NCBI GenBank assembly: GCA_022113835.1
Contig: JAILWY010000007.1
Location: forward strand, 501,001 to 565,000
DNA from: Atopsyche davidsoni
Lineage: Eukaryota > Arthropoda > Insecta > Trichoptera > Hydrobiosidae
Reading direction: 5' to 3'
Length of the DNA stretch: 64,000 nucleotides
In this document: piece after piece, positions 13,230-24,778 of the stretch
How the letters are laid out: each line of letters opens with the position of its first letter
Position numbering within the stretch: position 1 is the first letter of the stretch
The notes under the pieces: generated by a model
The model's input: the letters and a program-made list of their open reading frames with translations, nothing else
Database searches by the model: none
Told to the model about the DNA's origin: nothing
Program-made: the position numbers and the translations under genes

Positions 13230-13815
13230 TAAGGCAGTTGCTTCTAGCCTTTTGATTGCCTCTAGTGTCCAACCCGACACCAGAGGCAGTCCATTACCTG
13301 GCGAAATCGTGTCATTTAATTAATTTCATTGTCACTTTATTTTTCTATTTCGAAAGCTTATTTTTATACAGAGTATTGAGAAAACTATAAATTATATTAA
13401 CCAATTTTTTATTATTTAATTTACGTCCATTTTTAAGGTAAAATAAAACCTTGAAGATGTTGAAAAATTGGATAAAATGATGACTTTTCAAAACCAAAGT
13501 TTGTTAAAGATTTTTTTTTTTTAATATTTAAATTAATAAGACGCACAAGGTTTATATTTAATCTTTCAATTCCAATTGAAAAAAAGACTTTTAAATGATT
13601 AGGATTCTTGGAAAATGTACCGAACGAATCTCCAAATTCCTACACTTTAATCGGAAAAGCACATATTTATCATATTACAAGTAAATTTACAAGAAATAAA
13701 AAAATACTTTGTTCGGAAGAATAAGAATAAGAATAAGAAGTTAGATACACCCTATCTAACTTTTTGCATTTAAATTTTTTTGATTGATGCAGTCGATTTT
13801 TCGCAAAACGGACTA
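13230..13815 (+). repeat. Dispersed repeat, family C, copy 1 (with terminal hairpin)
   Basis: A sequence of about 585 bp recurs in inverse orientation at 20213-20690 and 53925-54385. It opens with a hairpin (GCCTCTAGTGTC pairing with GACACCAGAGGC, about 13256-13287). It then has a long AT-rich body with shared landmarks, such as the block around GATGTTGAAAAATTGG and the one around CGGAAAAGCACATATTTATC. A second hairpin, AAGTTAGATA..TATCTAACTT, is near 13738-13764. There is no coding capacity. It is a non-autonomous transposon of unassigned class. Confidence 0.75.
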
Positions 13816-16314
13816 GAAAATAATCAAAAAAACTCGATTATGGGACCTAGACCCTTAATACATCTGCATAAAAATTGAAACTTTTCGGGTAAAATAAGCG
13901 TATTCTGTATCAAACTAACAAAGATTTCGATGAAAAAATGATGATGGATCATGTAAATGAGTATTTTTTAAATTACTTATTAACATGATTCAACAAACAT
14001 TATATTTAAGAGCAAGCCATATTTTTTTTCTTTATGAAAAAGAAACCGATGATTTATAAGGTCGATAATTTTTTTGTAAAAAAAAATTTACAATAAGAAA
14101 AATTAATCATGAATTTTTACCAGATTCGCAAGTTGGAAATATGCTCACTTTACCTTATCCCCCTGTTTACAAAACGACAAATGCCAAAGCCAGACATAGC
14201 CTCAATTGCCTGTAAATGATCCCCGATACGCGATCCCTCACTGCCTCTTTATATTTTTTTGGATTCTTAAAAACTCATCATCTTCATATTAATTAGCTTG
14301 AATGTTTAATATATAATTTCTGAATTAATTAGATTGAATCTAGATATGAGTCAAGAAGCTAATAAACTTTTCGCCTGTATGGAGAAATAAAAATTGTAAA
14401 GACTCAATAACATCGGCTCACTCGCCTCTTTCATCACACCCGAAAACGGAAAATTCAAGCACGTGATTTATATTTACATCGAATATTATTATTTTCTCAA
14501 ATTTATTTATCTTGAAAAAATACCAAGCCAAATTATTTGTTCAAAGACCGAAGCACCTCTTTTCTCTGAGGACACAAACGATATAATGACTGATCCCCGA
14601 GCGCAGAGCTCGAGCTCGTTAAAGCATACGACATAAGACTGAAAAAATCGTTACATCGAAGAAGATTGTAAGACAGTATATAAAAACTTAGGTATCTCAC
14701 ACATTACGTGTTCATGAAAACTGAAAAAATCATCCATTATTAAATAAGGTGTCGTTAATTATATTTACAATTCCAATTTATTTACTATTATCTTAGTTTT
14801 CAATAGTTGTTAGAGCTATATATCTTCTGCTCTTGGTGCAGGTTTTGTGGCTTCCCGAAGATATTGCATCAAAAATGACATTGTTTTTACAATTCTAGTT
14901 TTTGTATTGATTACCAAGATACATTGAAATAACAGATCGTTATTTATATAAGAGAATAATTAATCAAAAATTACTGAATGAAAGTATTTGATGAAATTAA
15001 ATTTTAATATTTTAAATAAAAATATTTATTGATTTAGTTTTTGACAATTGGCTAATCCATTTGAAAGCAAATCGTTGAATGAGTAAATATTTTATTCGTC
15101 TTCGGCGTCTCTTTTTGTAAAGAAATAAAAATATCAAGTACACATCTTCTTTTTTCACTTGAAATGTTTTATGTACTGTATTTTCAAATGACTATATTTT
15201 TTGGCTCAGTGTAGCATAAATCGGTTTTTACTGGTTTTGAATATAAAATTTCAAGAATATTTTTAAAAGTCAAATTGATTTCTCTTTTATGACGCGTAAT
15301 CGACATCGATGACAAATTTATCGGAAGACTTATAAACCCGAGCATTACTACTACTATATTATATACGTTATAATCATAATATCGATGTATGTTATTGCTG
15401 TTATATATTTTTACAAAAATCTATTTTCGATTCACGATTCGGTCTACAGATGGAGGATATTTTACAATATTTTATGATTTTAATATAAAAAAATATGTTG
15501 CGAAGCTCTACCTTTGTAAAAAGTCGCATTTTTTTCAGTGCAACATGGCAGCGGAATCTTGGTCAAAGGACAAGATTTCCGTGTCCTTGAGAAAAAACCA
15601 ATGTCGACAAATGTTGGATTCTTGCCAGAAACGATATGGAATGAGGAATGAGCACTCGAGGCATTGCCGACAGAGAAGTTCGTAATGTATAGAAAAAGTC
15701 ACAGAATGAAAGGAAATCTGAGTAATTGATTACTTTGTTCGTCCTCCTTGGGCTCGGCAGCTCGACAGACCGGGGGTTGGCGAAGACTCGCCCTGAAGAT
15801 GACTACGGACAGCGATCATTAAACTGTATCGATTGTTTGGTCCGGCAACCTCGAAGCCATGGTCGGGAAATTGAAACCTCGCAGGACGCCACTGCATTGC
15901 GAAATTAAAGTGCACCGCGAGCTTCTCTTTATTCTTTTCATTTTGTATTCTGCCCTTGAAGTTTAGTACCCACTCCAATACGAGGCGCGCCGCTTTTACA
16001 CAAAATATTATAACAAAAATCAATTCAAAGCCTTCATCAAATTTCCACCATGAAAGCGTTAATAATTATGAGCTAAAAGTATGACACAATCATCCACAAA
16101 TAAACTAAAAGTATTTTATTGTTTCAATTTAATTTTTACTTCATTTATTTCCTGGTTTTATTAAATCTCTATGATAACAAATAATTGGTATATACAAATG
16201 GATTTAATATCTTAAGTGTTAAGCCGTGATGGGTTTTGACGACTGACTCAATGCTTCAGTAAAGGAGTTGGAAATTTTTATTGAAAATAGCTTCAGTACT
16301 GCAACCGATTTGCT
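13816..16314. other. Intergenic DNA, no gene supported
   Basis: AT-rich with a GC-elevated island at 15540-15990. In the island a T-rich acceptor-like TTTTTTTCAG precedes two overlapping open frames, and neither resembles a known protein. I therefore call no gene. Confidence 0.5.
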
Positions 16315-16590
16315 GAATTAATATTTTAAATTAAAAAAAAATGATTTTTCCACATGTGATCGGTTCTGTCAACCTTTTTCGTTGAAATTTTAACGAAACG
16401 ATTCTTTTTTTTTTTACTACCAGCGTTATAAACGATTTGATTCGAAACTTCAATTAATAAATAAAGGGTTGGCGAAACCGGTCATCGATAACATTTAACA
16501 TGGGGAAAAATCGCATTAGAATTTTATTAAAATGCAATTCCACCGAGTACTTTCGGTCAAATGTATTGAATTTTTCAATATTTTTTTTAT
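16315..16590. repeat. Fold-back repeat, family A, diverged copy
   Basis: This copy has the family landmarks in order: a TTTTTCCACATGTGATCGG half, an inverted GGTTGGCGAAACCGGTCAT half and the outer segment CCACCGAGTACTTTC..GTCAAA. The two halves are separated by a diverged or inserted segment. Family A is best seen at 62346-62560. Confidence 0.65.
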
Positions 16591-17989
16591 ATTAACACTT
16601 TTTGACAGCGTTTCGGCTGTTATTTTTATCTATCGGCCTATTGATAATCTGTAAATGTATGAAAAAAAATAATACGAACCTCAACTTTATGACTTAAAAC
16701 AGCTGTATTGATATGTCGATATCGAATATATAAGTTTGCTTACAACATAAATATTTTTTTTTCAGAAAGCATATAAAAAAACTTAAGTTATATTTACATA
16801 TATATATATATTATAAGTACATATTAAAAACGCATGAATAGTAATGGTCGGTTGACTGTATATGAGGAGAAATAAGAGCTAAAAAGTAGCACGCGGCAAA
16901 AGAATTTGACATTTTGCGCCCCTTAAAGATTATTTGCGATAGGAGAGGGGGGGAGGTTATTAAATCAATATTGAATTGATTGCTGTTTACCGGGTAAAAC
17001 TTTTTACTTAGAGTAATTCTGGGAGTTCGCTGCAAATATTCTAGATGATTATCTTTCACTTCGTTATCTTGTTGCTGATTTATTTATTCACGAGAAACGA
17101 CTGACAACATTGATGGAAAGTTAACGATTCAAATAGAATCTTGGATACAAGTTTCGTGTAAATATAACACAAAACTTTCATTTATTTTACTGACATTTTT
17201 TCTTTTATATAAATTTATCAATATTATAACATTGAAAACTACAAGACCTTGACGTGTTAAATGCAAATTATAAGAAGAATTATGGTATGCTATTTTTATA
17301 TATACCTGCAAAGGAATTTCCTTTTTGCCTGTGAATACAGAAACAATTATAATAAATTATGCAAAGGTGTTTTGGTAGTTATTTTATTATAACTATAATT
17401 ACGTGAAGCCAAAGCCTCTATACTAGATACAACGCAACCGCCGACCGATCAAAAATTACATCGTATATTGCACTTTCTTCTAATTAAAAAATAATAATAC
17501 AATATTGTTAACAAAATCACAACCTCAAACATCATCTGACATCTGATTTTTTTGCATTAGTAGTTTTGGTGACCTTTTTGAGATCTTAACTTTTAGTGAT
17601 TTCGTCAATGCTTATAATCTTAAAATATTAATTTAATGTTTATTTAAAGTTTTCATAAGACTGACTATACCAAATGTAATTTTGCTAGAGATATGTAAAT
17701 AATGTCGTTTTGTTAAACCGTAGGGAGCACGCGCATTACCGATAATGGTCAGAACTAATGGCTTGGGATAATCCTTTATTATGAACGGTGGAGATTATTT
17801 CTGCCCTGAAAAATTGTCTACAGTTAAACAAACCGGGTCATGCCATTTCTTGTTACCTTTCCTATAACACTAAAATATATAGCAAATCCACTGGAAGGAG
17901 TCCCCGATCGGCTTATGGAGAGTCGCTCACTAAAACATGTTTATATCGAGTGTGACTCGTGTGTTCGCAGGGTTGGCAGTCGTTGTTAC
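16591..17989. other. AT-rich intergenic DNA
   Basis: No coding exon recognised. A TA-rich microsatellite lies around 16796-16812. Confidence 0.6.
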
Positions 17990-18141
17990 GGTTTCTTGGG
18001 TTTTGAGCAGCTTGAAGTTTTCTGTCCTCAGCTGTTTGGTCCCCGTGCTGGGACCAAACCCCGTCCCCGAAGAAAGCCCCAACACGGGGACCGAAACGTT
18101 GGAGGATAGAAAACTTCAAGCAGCTCAACACCCGAGAAACC
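17990..18141. repeat. Fold-back repeat, family B, copy 2
   Basis: Two arms of about 40 bp (17990-18029 and 18102-18141) are near-perfect inverse complements running from GGTTTCTTGGG inward to CTGTCCTC. The GC-rich loop contains a nested palindrome, GGTCCCCGTGCTGGGACC. The right outer arm ends with CAAGCAGCTCAACACC, shared with loci near 6265 and 63813. Overlapping open frames on both strands are a by-product of the palindrome. It would form a very stable cruciform or hairpin RNA. Confidence 0.8.
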
Positions 18142-20212
18142 GAATTATCAAGTATGGTTTAATGATACCGTTAGTTACTTTATAAGTTTACTGCGTAAAT
18201 GCTAAACAAACTCCAGAAATGCAGGAAGGGATGCGGTGGAAAACATTGAAAAGAAACTGCAGCTGTGTTCGGTTCGATACTTTTTCGAAATTTGGCTCGT
18301 CGTGTACAGGGATAAATCTCAAAAGAATCTCAGAAACACCTTCAGAAGGGTTTATTCTTAAATAATTTTTTTTGACTCTATGGATGGAGATAATTTATAA
18401 TTTTGACAGCCGGCTCAAAGGCAAATGAAGAAATTACATATTTTTGGTTTTCCGTGAAAACTTAAAATTGTTTGTAGGTTCAGAAAAGAACCTTCTCAGG
18501 TGCAGGTATTCTGTAATTTACCTGTATGCCACAAAGCCCCGACCCCCTCCTGCGGGCCGCTTCTCTTGCATAGTGTTTTTGAACTTTTTACGATAAGCGG
18601 GGCCATGACGCCCTCCTCTCGGGGAATAACTTAGCATTTGAGTAACAGTGTGAATTGTACACCTGGCCTCGGAACGGCAGGCGGAAACCGGCTCACAAGC
18701 GCTCACTAATAAATAATCCCTACCTCTCGAATGGGCCAACTTTCTGACAACTGTTACAATGTGACAAATGTCGGTCTGCCACGCAGTTGAAACGGATCAG
18801 ACTCTCAGTAATAGTAAACGTTTTTGAATACCATTTATCCGTCGCCATTCAACGTTAGTAAATATTTATTAGGTGTATTTCAATTTTAAAGGCTGCAATA
18901 AATAATAAATAAAGGAGATGACGCTGCCGAAGCCGGAAGATTACCCGACGGCTTTCCAAAAAAGGTGTATTTCAAGATATAATTTATTAACAATACCTAT
19001 CGATCGACAATTTTCTTAACTAAATTCAGAGTGTTGAGAACGTTTGTGTTAAAAAGTTGCGCATCCGAAGTTTGTGTCTCGAAGGAAGCACTTTTATTTT
19101 AACTAATTTGCTGTATTCAGAAACTAAAAGAAAAACATAAATGTGTGCGATGACGCGTGTAATTACATACACAAAGTTTCTTGCAAAATATGCAAATATT
19201 TATATGAGCATATACATTTAAAAAAAATTTCAATTAAAAATGTTTCACTAAGCGACTACAACAATCAATCGTCGATGAATTTGAAATCGTATCGCCTAAC
19301 GACGGCTCGAGCGCTTCGCCGCGGCGGCGAGCTCTTTCGGGGTGACAATAATTTTCCGCGGCCGTCGGCTTCCCAAAAACTATTATTGCACCGTTAAAAT
19401 TGCACATCACTAAAGCAAAGCGGAAGAAGGGGGCGTCCTGACCTGGTCCTCGGTCTGGTCATCGTTGCTCTCCACGTCGATCGGCGTCATTGCGAAGTCC
19501 TCCGGTTCCGATATCTCCTCGACATTGCACAAGAAACTGAATTCACATCGGAAAGCGGAGCGCCATCAGCGATCCTCGGCTTCGAAAGATTGTCCTGACT
19601 GCGAAAATGCGAAGCATTGCAGCAAAAAAACTTGCCCACCAAAAAAACTTGACGCAGAAGGGAAAGTACTGAAAGTTGTTGCGACGCGCAGGGGGAGCTG
19701 ATCGACAGCCCGGGAAGCAGACTCGCGCTGCCGGGTTGCGGGGGGCACTCTGCGAGGGCTCCGGATTGTCGATACTGGGCAGCAATCGCGATCCCGGCGG
19801 GGACTGACGAGCAGCCGCAGCGACGCGTCCGCAGCGAGCCCAGCACGCGACTGCGGCGCGGGGCGCGAGGCGGGGCGGGCGGGGCGGCGGGGGCGTGGCC
19901 GCGCGTGCGCCGGGCGTGGCCGCGGCGAGGCGTCACGAGGCGTCACGCTGCCATGGCGACGCCGCGCTCCCGCTTCGAACAAAGCTCCGCAGCGCACACG
20001 ATTGATGGTCCTCATCTGGATGGTCCTCGCTGGAGGTCGCCGCCGCCTCGCTGTGCTGGCGCATCCTGGCCTCGGAGCTGCGAAGCACGCCGTCAAGTCA
20101 CAAGTTAATCGGAAACCAACGCAAATATATACCTTCACGGTCATCGGGTTAAAAAAAAAAGTTAAGGGGCAAATTCTCATATTCGAGTTTTTTGACCATT
20201 TGCTTGTACCTA
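18142..20212. other. Intergenic DNA with CpG-dense GC-rich block
   Basis: A GC- and CpG-rich block spans roughly 19300-20110 in an otherwise AT-rich area. The longest frame (204 codons, minus) is Arg/Pro/Ala-rich and looks compositional. Two minus-strand stretches read as more coding-like acidic peptides in different frames. One is near 20070-19995 (includes SEDHPDEDHQS). The other is near 19540-19410 (includes EEISEPEDFAMTPIDVES), which reaches a stop just after PPSSALL. They cannot be joined without guessing splice sites. The block could be a CpG-island promoter, terminal exons of an unidentified minus-strand gene, or a decayed gene. An 18518-18739 minus frame ends at a good donor (CATACAG then GTAAAT) but is unrecognised. 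Confidence 0.35.
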
Positions 20213-20690
20213 TTGCGAAAAATCGACTGCACCGATCAAAACAATTTAAATGCAGAAAGTTAGATGCATCCTTTCTTCTACTACCATTTTTTATTTAATT
20301 TCTTATAATTTACTTAAAATATGATAAATATGTGTTTTTCCGATTGAAGTTTCGGGATGCTCCTGTTCCAAGAATCCTAAACATTTATGACTCTTTTTTT
20401 CAATTGGAATTGAAAGATTGACTATAAACCCTCCTGTTGGGATTAGTTTGAAAATTGAAAAAAAAAAAATCTTTAACAAAGTCGTCATTTTATCCAATTT
20501 TTTAACATCTTCAAGACGTTAATTAAATAATAAAAAATATATAAATATAATTTATAGTTTTTTCAATACTCTGTAAAAAAATCAACTTTCGACATAGCAA
20601 AATAAAGTGACAATTAAATTAATTAAATGACACGATTTCGCCAGGTAAAGGACTGCCTCTGGTGTGCCAACCAGACACCAAAGGCAGTCT
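20213..20690 (-). repeat. Dispersed repeat, family C, copy 2
   Basis: This is the reverse complement of 13230-13815, with the same landmarks in inverse order. They run from the TTGCGAAAAATCGACTG end, through the TGATAAATATGTGTTTTTCC block, to the terminal hairpin GACTGCCTCTGGTGTG..CAGACACC. By eye the alignable parts are roughly 85% identical. Confidence 0.75.
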
Positions 20691-21829
20691 AATCGTGATT
20701 TTTTATCTAATTTTTTTATTCTTATTTTTTCTCAAGTCTTTTACGATTACGTAAAGAGTCCGAGCGATGCTCAGACTCTTTACTCGGTTTATCCGCATTA
20801 GAAATAAAAAAATTATAATTCAAAATATTAGGACTAAATCATTACTTCCATTGAAAATTTAACCTATTTTCTTATTTCTTACTGAATAATTCGAAATTTT
20901 ACAATATTTTCAATTTTCCTTAAGCATTTGAAACGTTGGAAATACTGTAGTGACGTTTTATTTTAGCTTTGATTTTCTACTGCCGGGTATATTAAAATTC
21001 TTCGGATGAGTAAATCTGGCCAATCGGAGCAGGACAAGCGAGTACAGTTTTGGCGACATTTACGATTTGATTTTCAGGAACAGCGCTTGAAGCATTAGAT
21101 AATGCACAAAAACTTTTCGAATACCAAAAAAGGATCTCCCGACAAAGCGTTTGTATTTCAAACTCAGCGATAAAAAATGCCAAAATGAAAATAAAACGCT
21201 GATCGTTTGAAGAATCAACTCCCCTCGATGGCCAGAGTGGGGGAAGTCTCGAGAAAAAAGTTTCCCTTCAATATAAACGAGCATTTTATGTGCAGTATTG
21301 CACAGGAATGGGGAAATTATACAACAGACGGGGATCGCACTTTTTAAAAACACCAGCAAGGTTTGCTAGTTTACGATAATTTCACTCATTAGCAGGGCAG
21401 AATGCGAAATTAAATTTTTCATCATGCGATTTTTTGTTTAAAACCTACACCATTACAATATCGTTATGAAATATATTATTTTTTGCTTCGTGGTTTTTGC
21501 CGAAAGTCTGGCAAGATTGAGGGACTACAGTAATTTATACAAAAAGAATGGACAATCAGCGGTCAAAAAACTCAAAGATGGCCGTCGTACTTTCTGCAAG
21601 GTTATTTTTTGTTCGATTGTACTTTTCCCAGGCAGATTGAAAAAATACCTATAAAATAAACGCGACAATTCTTTTACACTCGAGACGATTGAACAATTTT
21701 TTGGGTTAATTTATTTTGTCCAAATTAAAAATGCAGTCACGCAAGTGATCGCCTAATTGATTATTAAAATATCTGACCGATCAAAGCAGATTTTACTGTC
21801 GTCCGATGCTATTGATATAATAAAAAATA
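20691..21829. other. Intergenic DNA; one weak exon candidate
   Basis: A hairpin at about 20745-20785 pairs AAAGAGTCCGAGC with GCTCAGACTCTTT. On the plus strand 21078-21202 is preceded by a good acceptor (GATTTTCAG). It reads 40 codons of helical-looking sequence (includes ALEALDNAQKLFEYQKR) to a TGA. No upstream exon or family is recognised, so it is only a weak candidate. Confidence 0.35.
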
Positions 21830-22501
21830 TCTACTATAATAACAGCCATTGTGTGAGTGTTTGTTTCATTTTTTGGTTCTCTATAGAATATCTTAAAAGA
21901 TACAACGCTGATTTTTTGCACGTAAGTTCAGTAAGTTTTTCTGCAGTTATGCGCCGAATTTCAAGACGATAGGATAATATTTTCATTTATAAACTAATTA
22001 AATAAAACTATCAAATATGCTTTATGTACGAATTATATGATTCTTTTGTTCACAGCGAGAATTTCAAATTTAGAATTTTTACAAAAAAACAAAATATGAT
22101 GCTTCCAAGAAATTTCCAGTTTATGTCAGCTTGACACAAATACCAATTTTATTTTTTAGTTGCGTTAGAAATTTTTAATCACATCATTAATAACTTAAAA
22201 TGCCTCCAAAAAAAATAACACCATCTAAGCACAGCAAACGTAATTAAAAAAGAATAGCACAATTGAACGTGATAAAGACTGCATCTAATAAAGAACAGTG
22301 CAGTGAAAGGGATTCGTTGTTTGCGACATGAAATGTGATATTTCCTAGAATGGCTTTGCTTTCGAAATTAATATCCGGCTATTCAAAATATATGTGTACA
22401 AAATGAAATCAAATATTCATCTAATTGTCAGCCAAACATATGTTCAAACACTATTGCATCGTTCATCGAATACGTCATTTTATGACGGGCCACATTTCTA
22501 G
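21830..22501 (+). mobile_element. Non-autonomous Helitron, copy 1
   Basis: It has textbook Helitron ends. The 5' end is TCTACTATAATAACAGCC. The 3' end is CTAG, preceded by a 15-nt hairpin (CGTCAT-TTT-ATGACG, 22473-22487) ten bases before CTAG. The flanks are A on the left and T on the right, the expected AT insertion site, with no target duplication. At 672 bp there is no Rep/helicase coding capacity. Two further copies lie at 24166-24778 and 32309-33008, both inverted relative to this one. Confidence 0.9.
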
Positions 22502-22619
22502 TTATATAATAAAAGAAAATCATGAAAGTCTTTTTTTTTAATTAATGAGAATCGGTTATGATTCCGAGACGTTAAGTAGATGGACCTATTATCCATATGA
22601 CGTAAGTTTTGTCTAAGCT

Positions 22620-22960
22620 GAGCGCACGACACAAAGCGCGAGTTGCAGACAGAATGGCGCCATATATTAGCGCGGGCGTCCGTTTTTCTGACGTCACGAT
22701 CCATCTCCGGAGTTTTGACTGATGCGCGTTTCACTTTCCCGAGGCGGGGAGATGCGGCTTCCTGGCCGGCCTGGCCCCCGCCCCCTGCCCCCCCTCCCCC
22801 CCCTGCCCCCCCTGCCCCCCTGCCCCCCCCCCTGCCTCCTCCCCCGCCCCCCTTCCCCCCGCCCCCGCCCCCGCCCGACAGTCTGGCGCGGCTGGGGGAG
22901 GCCTGGTCTGGCAGTCTGGCGCCGGGCGCGTTCCTAGTTCCTAACACTACTTCTAGTAAT
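22620..22960. promoter_or_regulatory. CpG/C-rich promoter-like block with CRE
   Basis: A GC-rich block starts right after the Helitron. It contains a perfect CRE palindrome TGACGTCA (22689-22696), a CArG/TATA-like CCATATATTAG (22660-22670) and a long C-tract (22771-22876). The tract has many runs of three or more C, so the minus strand is G-quadruplex-prone. Proline- or glycine-rich open frames across it are composition artefacts. No downstream exon is identified, so promoter activity is inference. Confidence 0.4.
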
Positions 22961-22963
22961 TAA

Positions 22964-23433
22964 GTATGACGCAATATCTGCCTATTATGCAACTAAAAGA
23001 TTTGACAGGACTCCGCATCTCCCCCGGAAAACATTTACTCCGAAACAACTGCGGTAGTCGCTTTAAAAAGTGTCCGATGGATACCCATAAAATAAAATTA
23101 ATCCAAAAAATGCAACGATCGTGTAAAAAATTTTATTTTATGACTTTCTGTATTTTTTAAATAAATTGAATTCGTTTGTAATAGAAAACAATAATTTAAT
23201 ATGTTAAGCGCCCCCGGTCAGAATTGTTGACCTCGAAAGCGTGACGCTAGTATTGTTTTTGACTTTGGAAATAATTATTTGATACGTGAGGTGAATATTC
23301 CAACCTCCACCTCTTCGGTTGGAGGTAGTCACTCGCTTTGTATAATTTATAACAGAACAGCAAAAAAAACAGGAAGCACGAGATTTATTACAGCATTACC
23401 GCTATCTTATTTATTTCCGCACATAGGGAATTA
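22964..23433. other. Intergenic DNA, nothing supported
   Basis: No gene is seen. A small stem-loop around 23302-23331 pairs CCAACC with GGTTGG. Confidence 0.5.
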
Positions 23434-24100
23434 CTAGTATTGGATATTTTTCAAAAAATTTACAATGATCCGAGCGAACTGATGTATGGCACGCGTAGTT
23501 TGATTTTTCCCACTCATTCGATTTAAGTTATCCGATAGGTCAGATACTCGCGAGCACTGATAAACTATCTGATCACGCAAATGAAAATATCTCGTCTTAC
23601 TGAAATAATAATTAACCGACACAATCGCAAGACAGCCATTTTTAATGTCAGACTCAGAAGTCATTTTTAATGTCAGAACATTAAAAATGACACCTACTCT
23701 TGAAATTGCTATCAAAACAATTTTGTACCTTATTGTGTTCCGCGTTATTTTTTTGGGTACCCGATTTTTATCATTGCATAGGTAAATGTTACTGCCATAG
23801 CGGCGAGAATAAATTCCACAAAGTACGTGATTTCCAAATAAATATAATAAGAAACAGCAAATCGATCATACTCATTCGACCGCACTAAAATTTTCACGGT
23901 ACACGTGTGATCATTCATTCCGACATTCGCTATCCCCGGGGCTCGAGGCGTTAATGTTACAAGTTTGCAAAATATTTTTAATCTATCTGCATGCGTCAAC
24001 TCTTCATCGGATATATATTTTTTACAAAGATACAAATAAACTTTGATCCTACCTTTACTGCCTGCATGTTCCGTTCGATCGGGACTCTCCCGGCTGGTCC
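23434..24100 (-). pseudogene. Possible odorant-receptor-like gene fragment (two exons)
   Basis: Two minus-strand open stretches can be joined in phase. The first runs from about 24100 to 23761. It contains the membrane-like segment YFVEFILAAMAVTFTYAMI and ends ATC GG before a weak GTAC donor. The second spans 23599-23434 after a good acceptor (ATTATTTCAG). It contains KTRYFHLRDQIVYQCSRV and ends HQFARIIVNFLKNIQY then TAG. The spacing of a membrane segment, then a helix with charged turns, then an H..(8-10)F..(2-3)I/E motif resembles the middle of insect 7tm_6 odorant receptors. That match is from memory only. Start, N-terminal and C-terminal exons are missing. Helitron copies lie on both sides, so this may be a fragment or pseudogene. 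Chance open frames remain a real alternative. Confidence 0.25.
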
Positions 24101-24165
24101 TGGTCATGGTCCTGACTGGTTTGTGATGTCTTCGTTTTTTTATAATGACCAAAAATATACACAAA

Positions 24166-24778
24166 CTAGAAATGTAGCCCGACATAAAATGACATATTCG
24201 ATGAACGGTGTAATAGTGTTTGAACATATGTTTGGCTGATAATTAGATGAATATTTGATTTCATTTTGTACACATATATTTTGAATAACCGGATATTAAT
24301 TTCGAAAGCAAAGCCATTCTAGGAAATATCACATTTCGTGTCACAAACAACGAATCACTTTCACTACACTGTTATTTATTAGATTCAGTCTTTATCACGT
24401 TCAATTGTGCTATTCTTTTTTAATTACGTTTGCTGTGCTTAGACGGTGTTATTTTTTTAGGAGGCATTTTGAGTTATTAATAATGTGATTAATAATTTCT
24501 AACGCAACTAAAAAATAAAATTGGTACTTGTGTCAAGCTGACATAAACTGGAAATTTAACAACAGAATCATATAATTCGTACATAGAGCATATTTGATAG
24601 TTTTATTAAATCAGTTTTTAAATAAAAATATTATCCTATCGTCTTGAAATTCGGCACATAACTGCGGAAAAACTTACTGAACTTACGTGCAAAAAATCAG
24701 CGTTGTATCTTTTAAGATATTCTATAGAGAACGACAAAATGAAACATACACACACACAATGGCTATTATTATAGTAGA
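24166..24778 (-). mobile_element. Non-autonomous Helitron, copy 2
   Basis: This is the reverse complement of the 21830-22501 family. On the plus strand it begins CTAGAAATGTAGCC and ends TATTATAGTAGA. The flanking bases are again consistent with insertion between A and T. The 3' hairpin is present but imperfect (GACAT-AAA-ATGAC). It lacks about 70 bp in the middle relative to copies 1 and 3. With copy 1 it brackets a 1.66-kb segment in inverted orientation. Confidence 0.88.

Noticed and set aside
15389..15685. 98-codon plus-strand open frame
   Set aside because: The first half is low-complexity AT-rich and the second half overlaps another equally plausible frame; no similarity, no ATG context.
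19566..20180. 204-codon minus-strand open frame
   Set aside because: Arg/Pro/Ala-rich and confined to a CpG-dense block; GC-rich DNA has few stops, and other frames are open there too. No domain is recognisable.
22498..22963. Gly-rich and Pro-rich open frames on opposite strands
   Set aside because: Both are translations of the same C-tract and reflect composition only.
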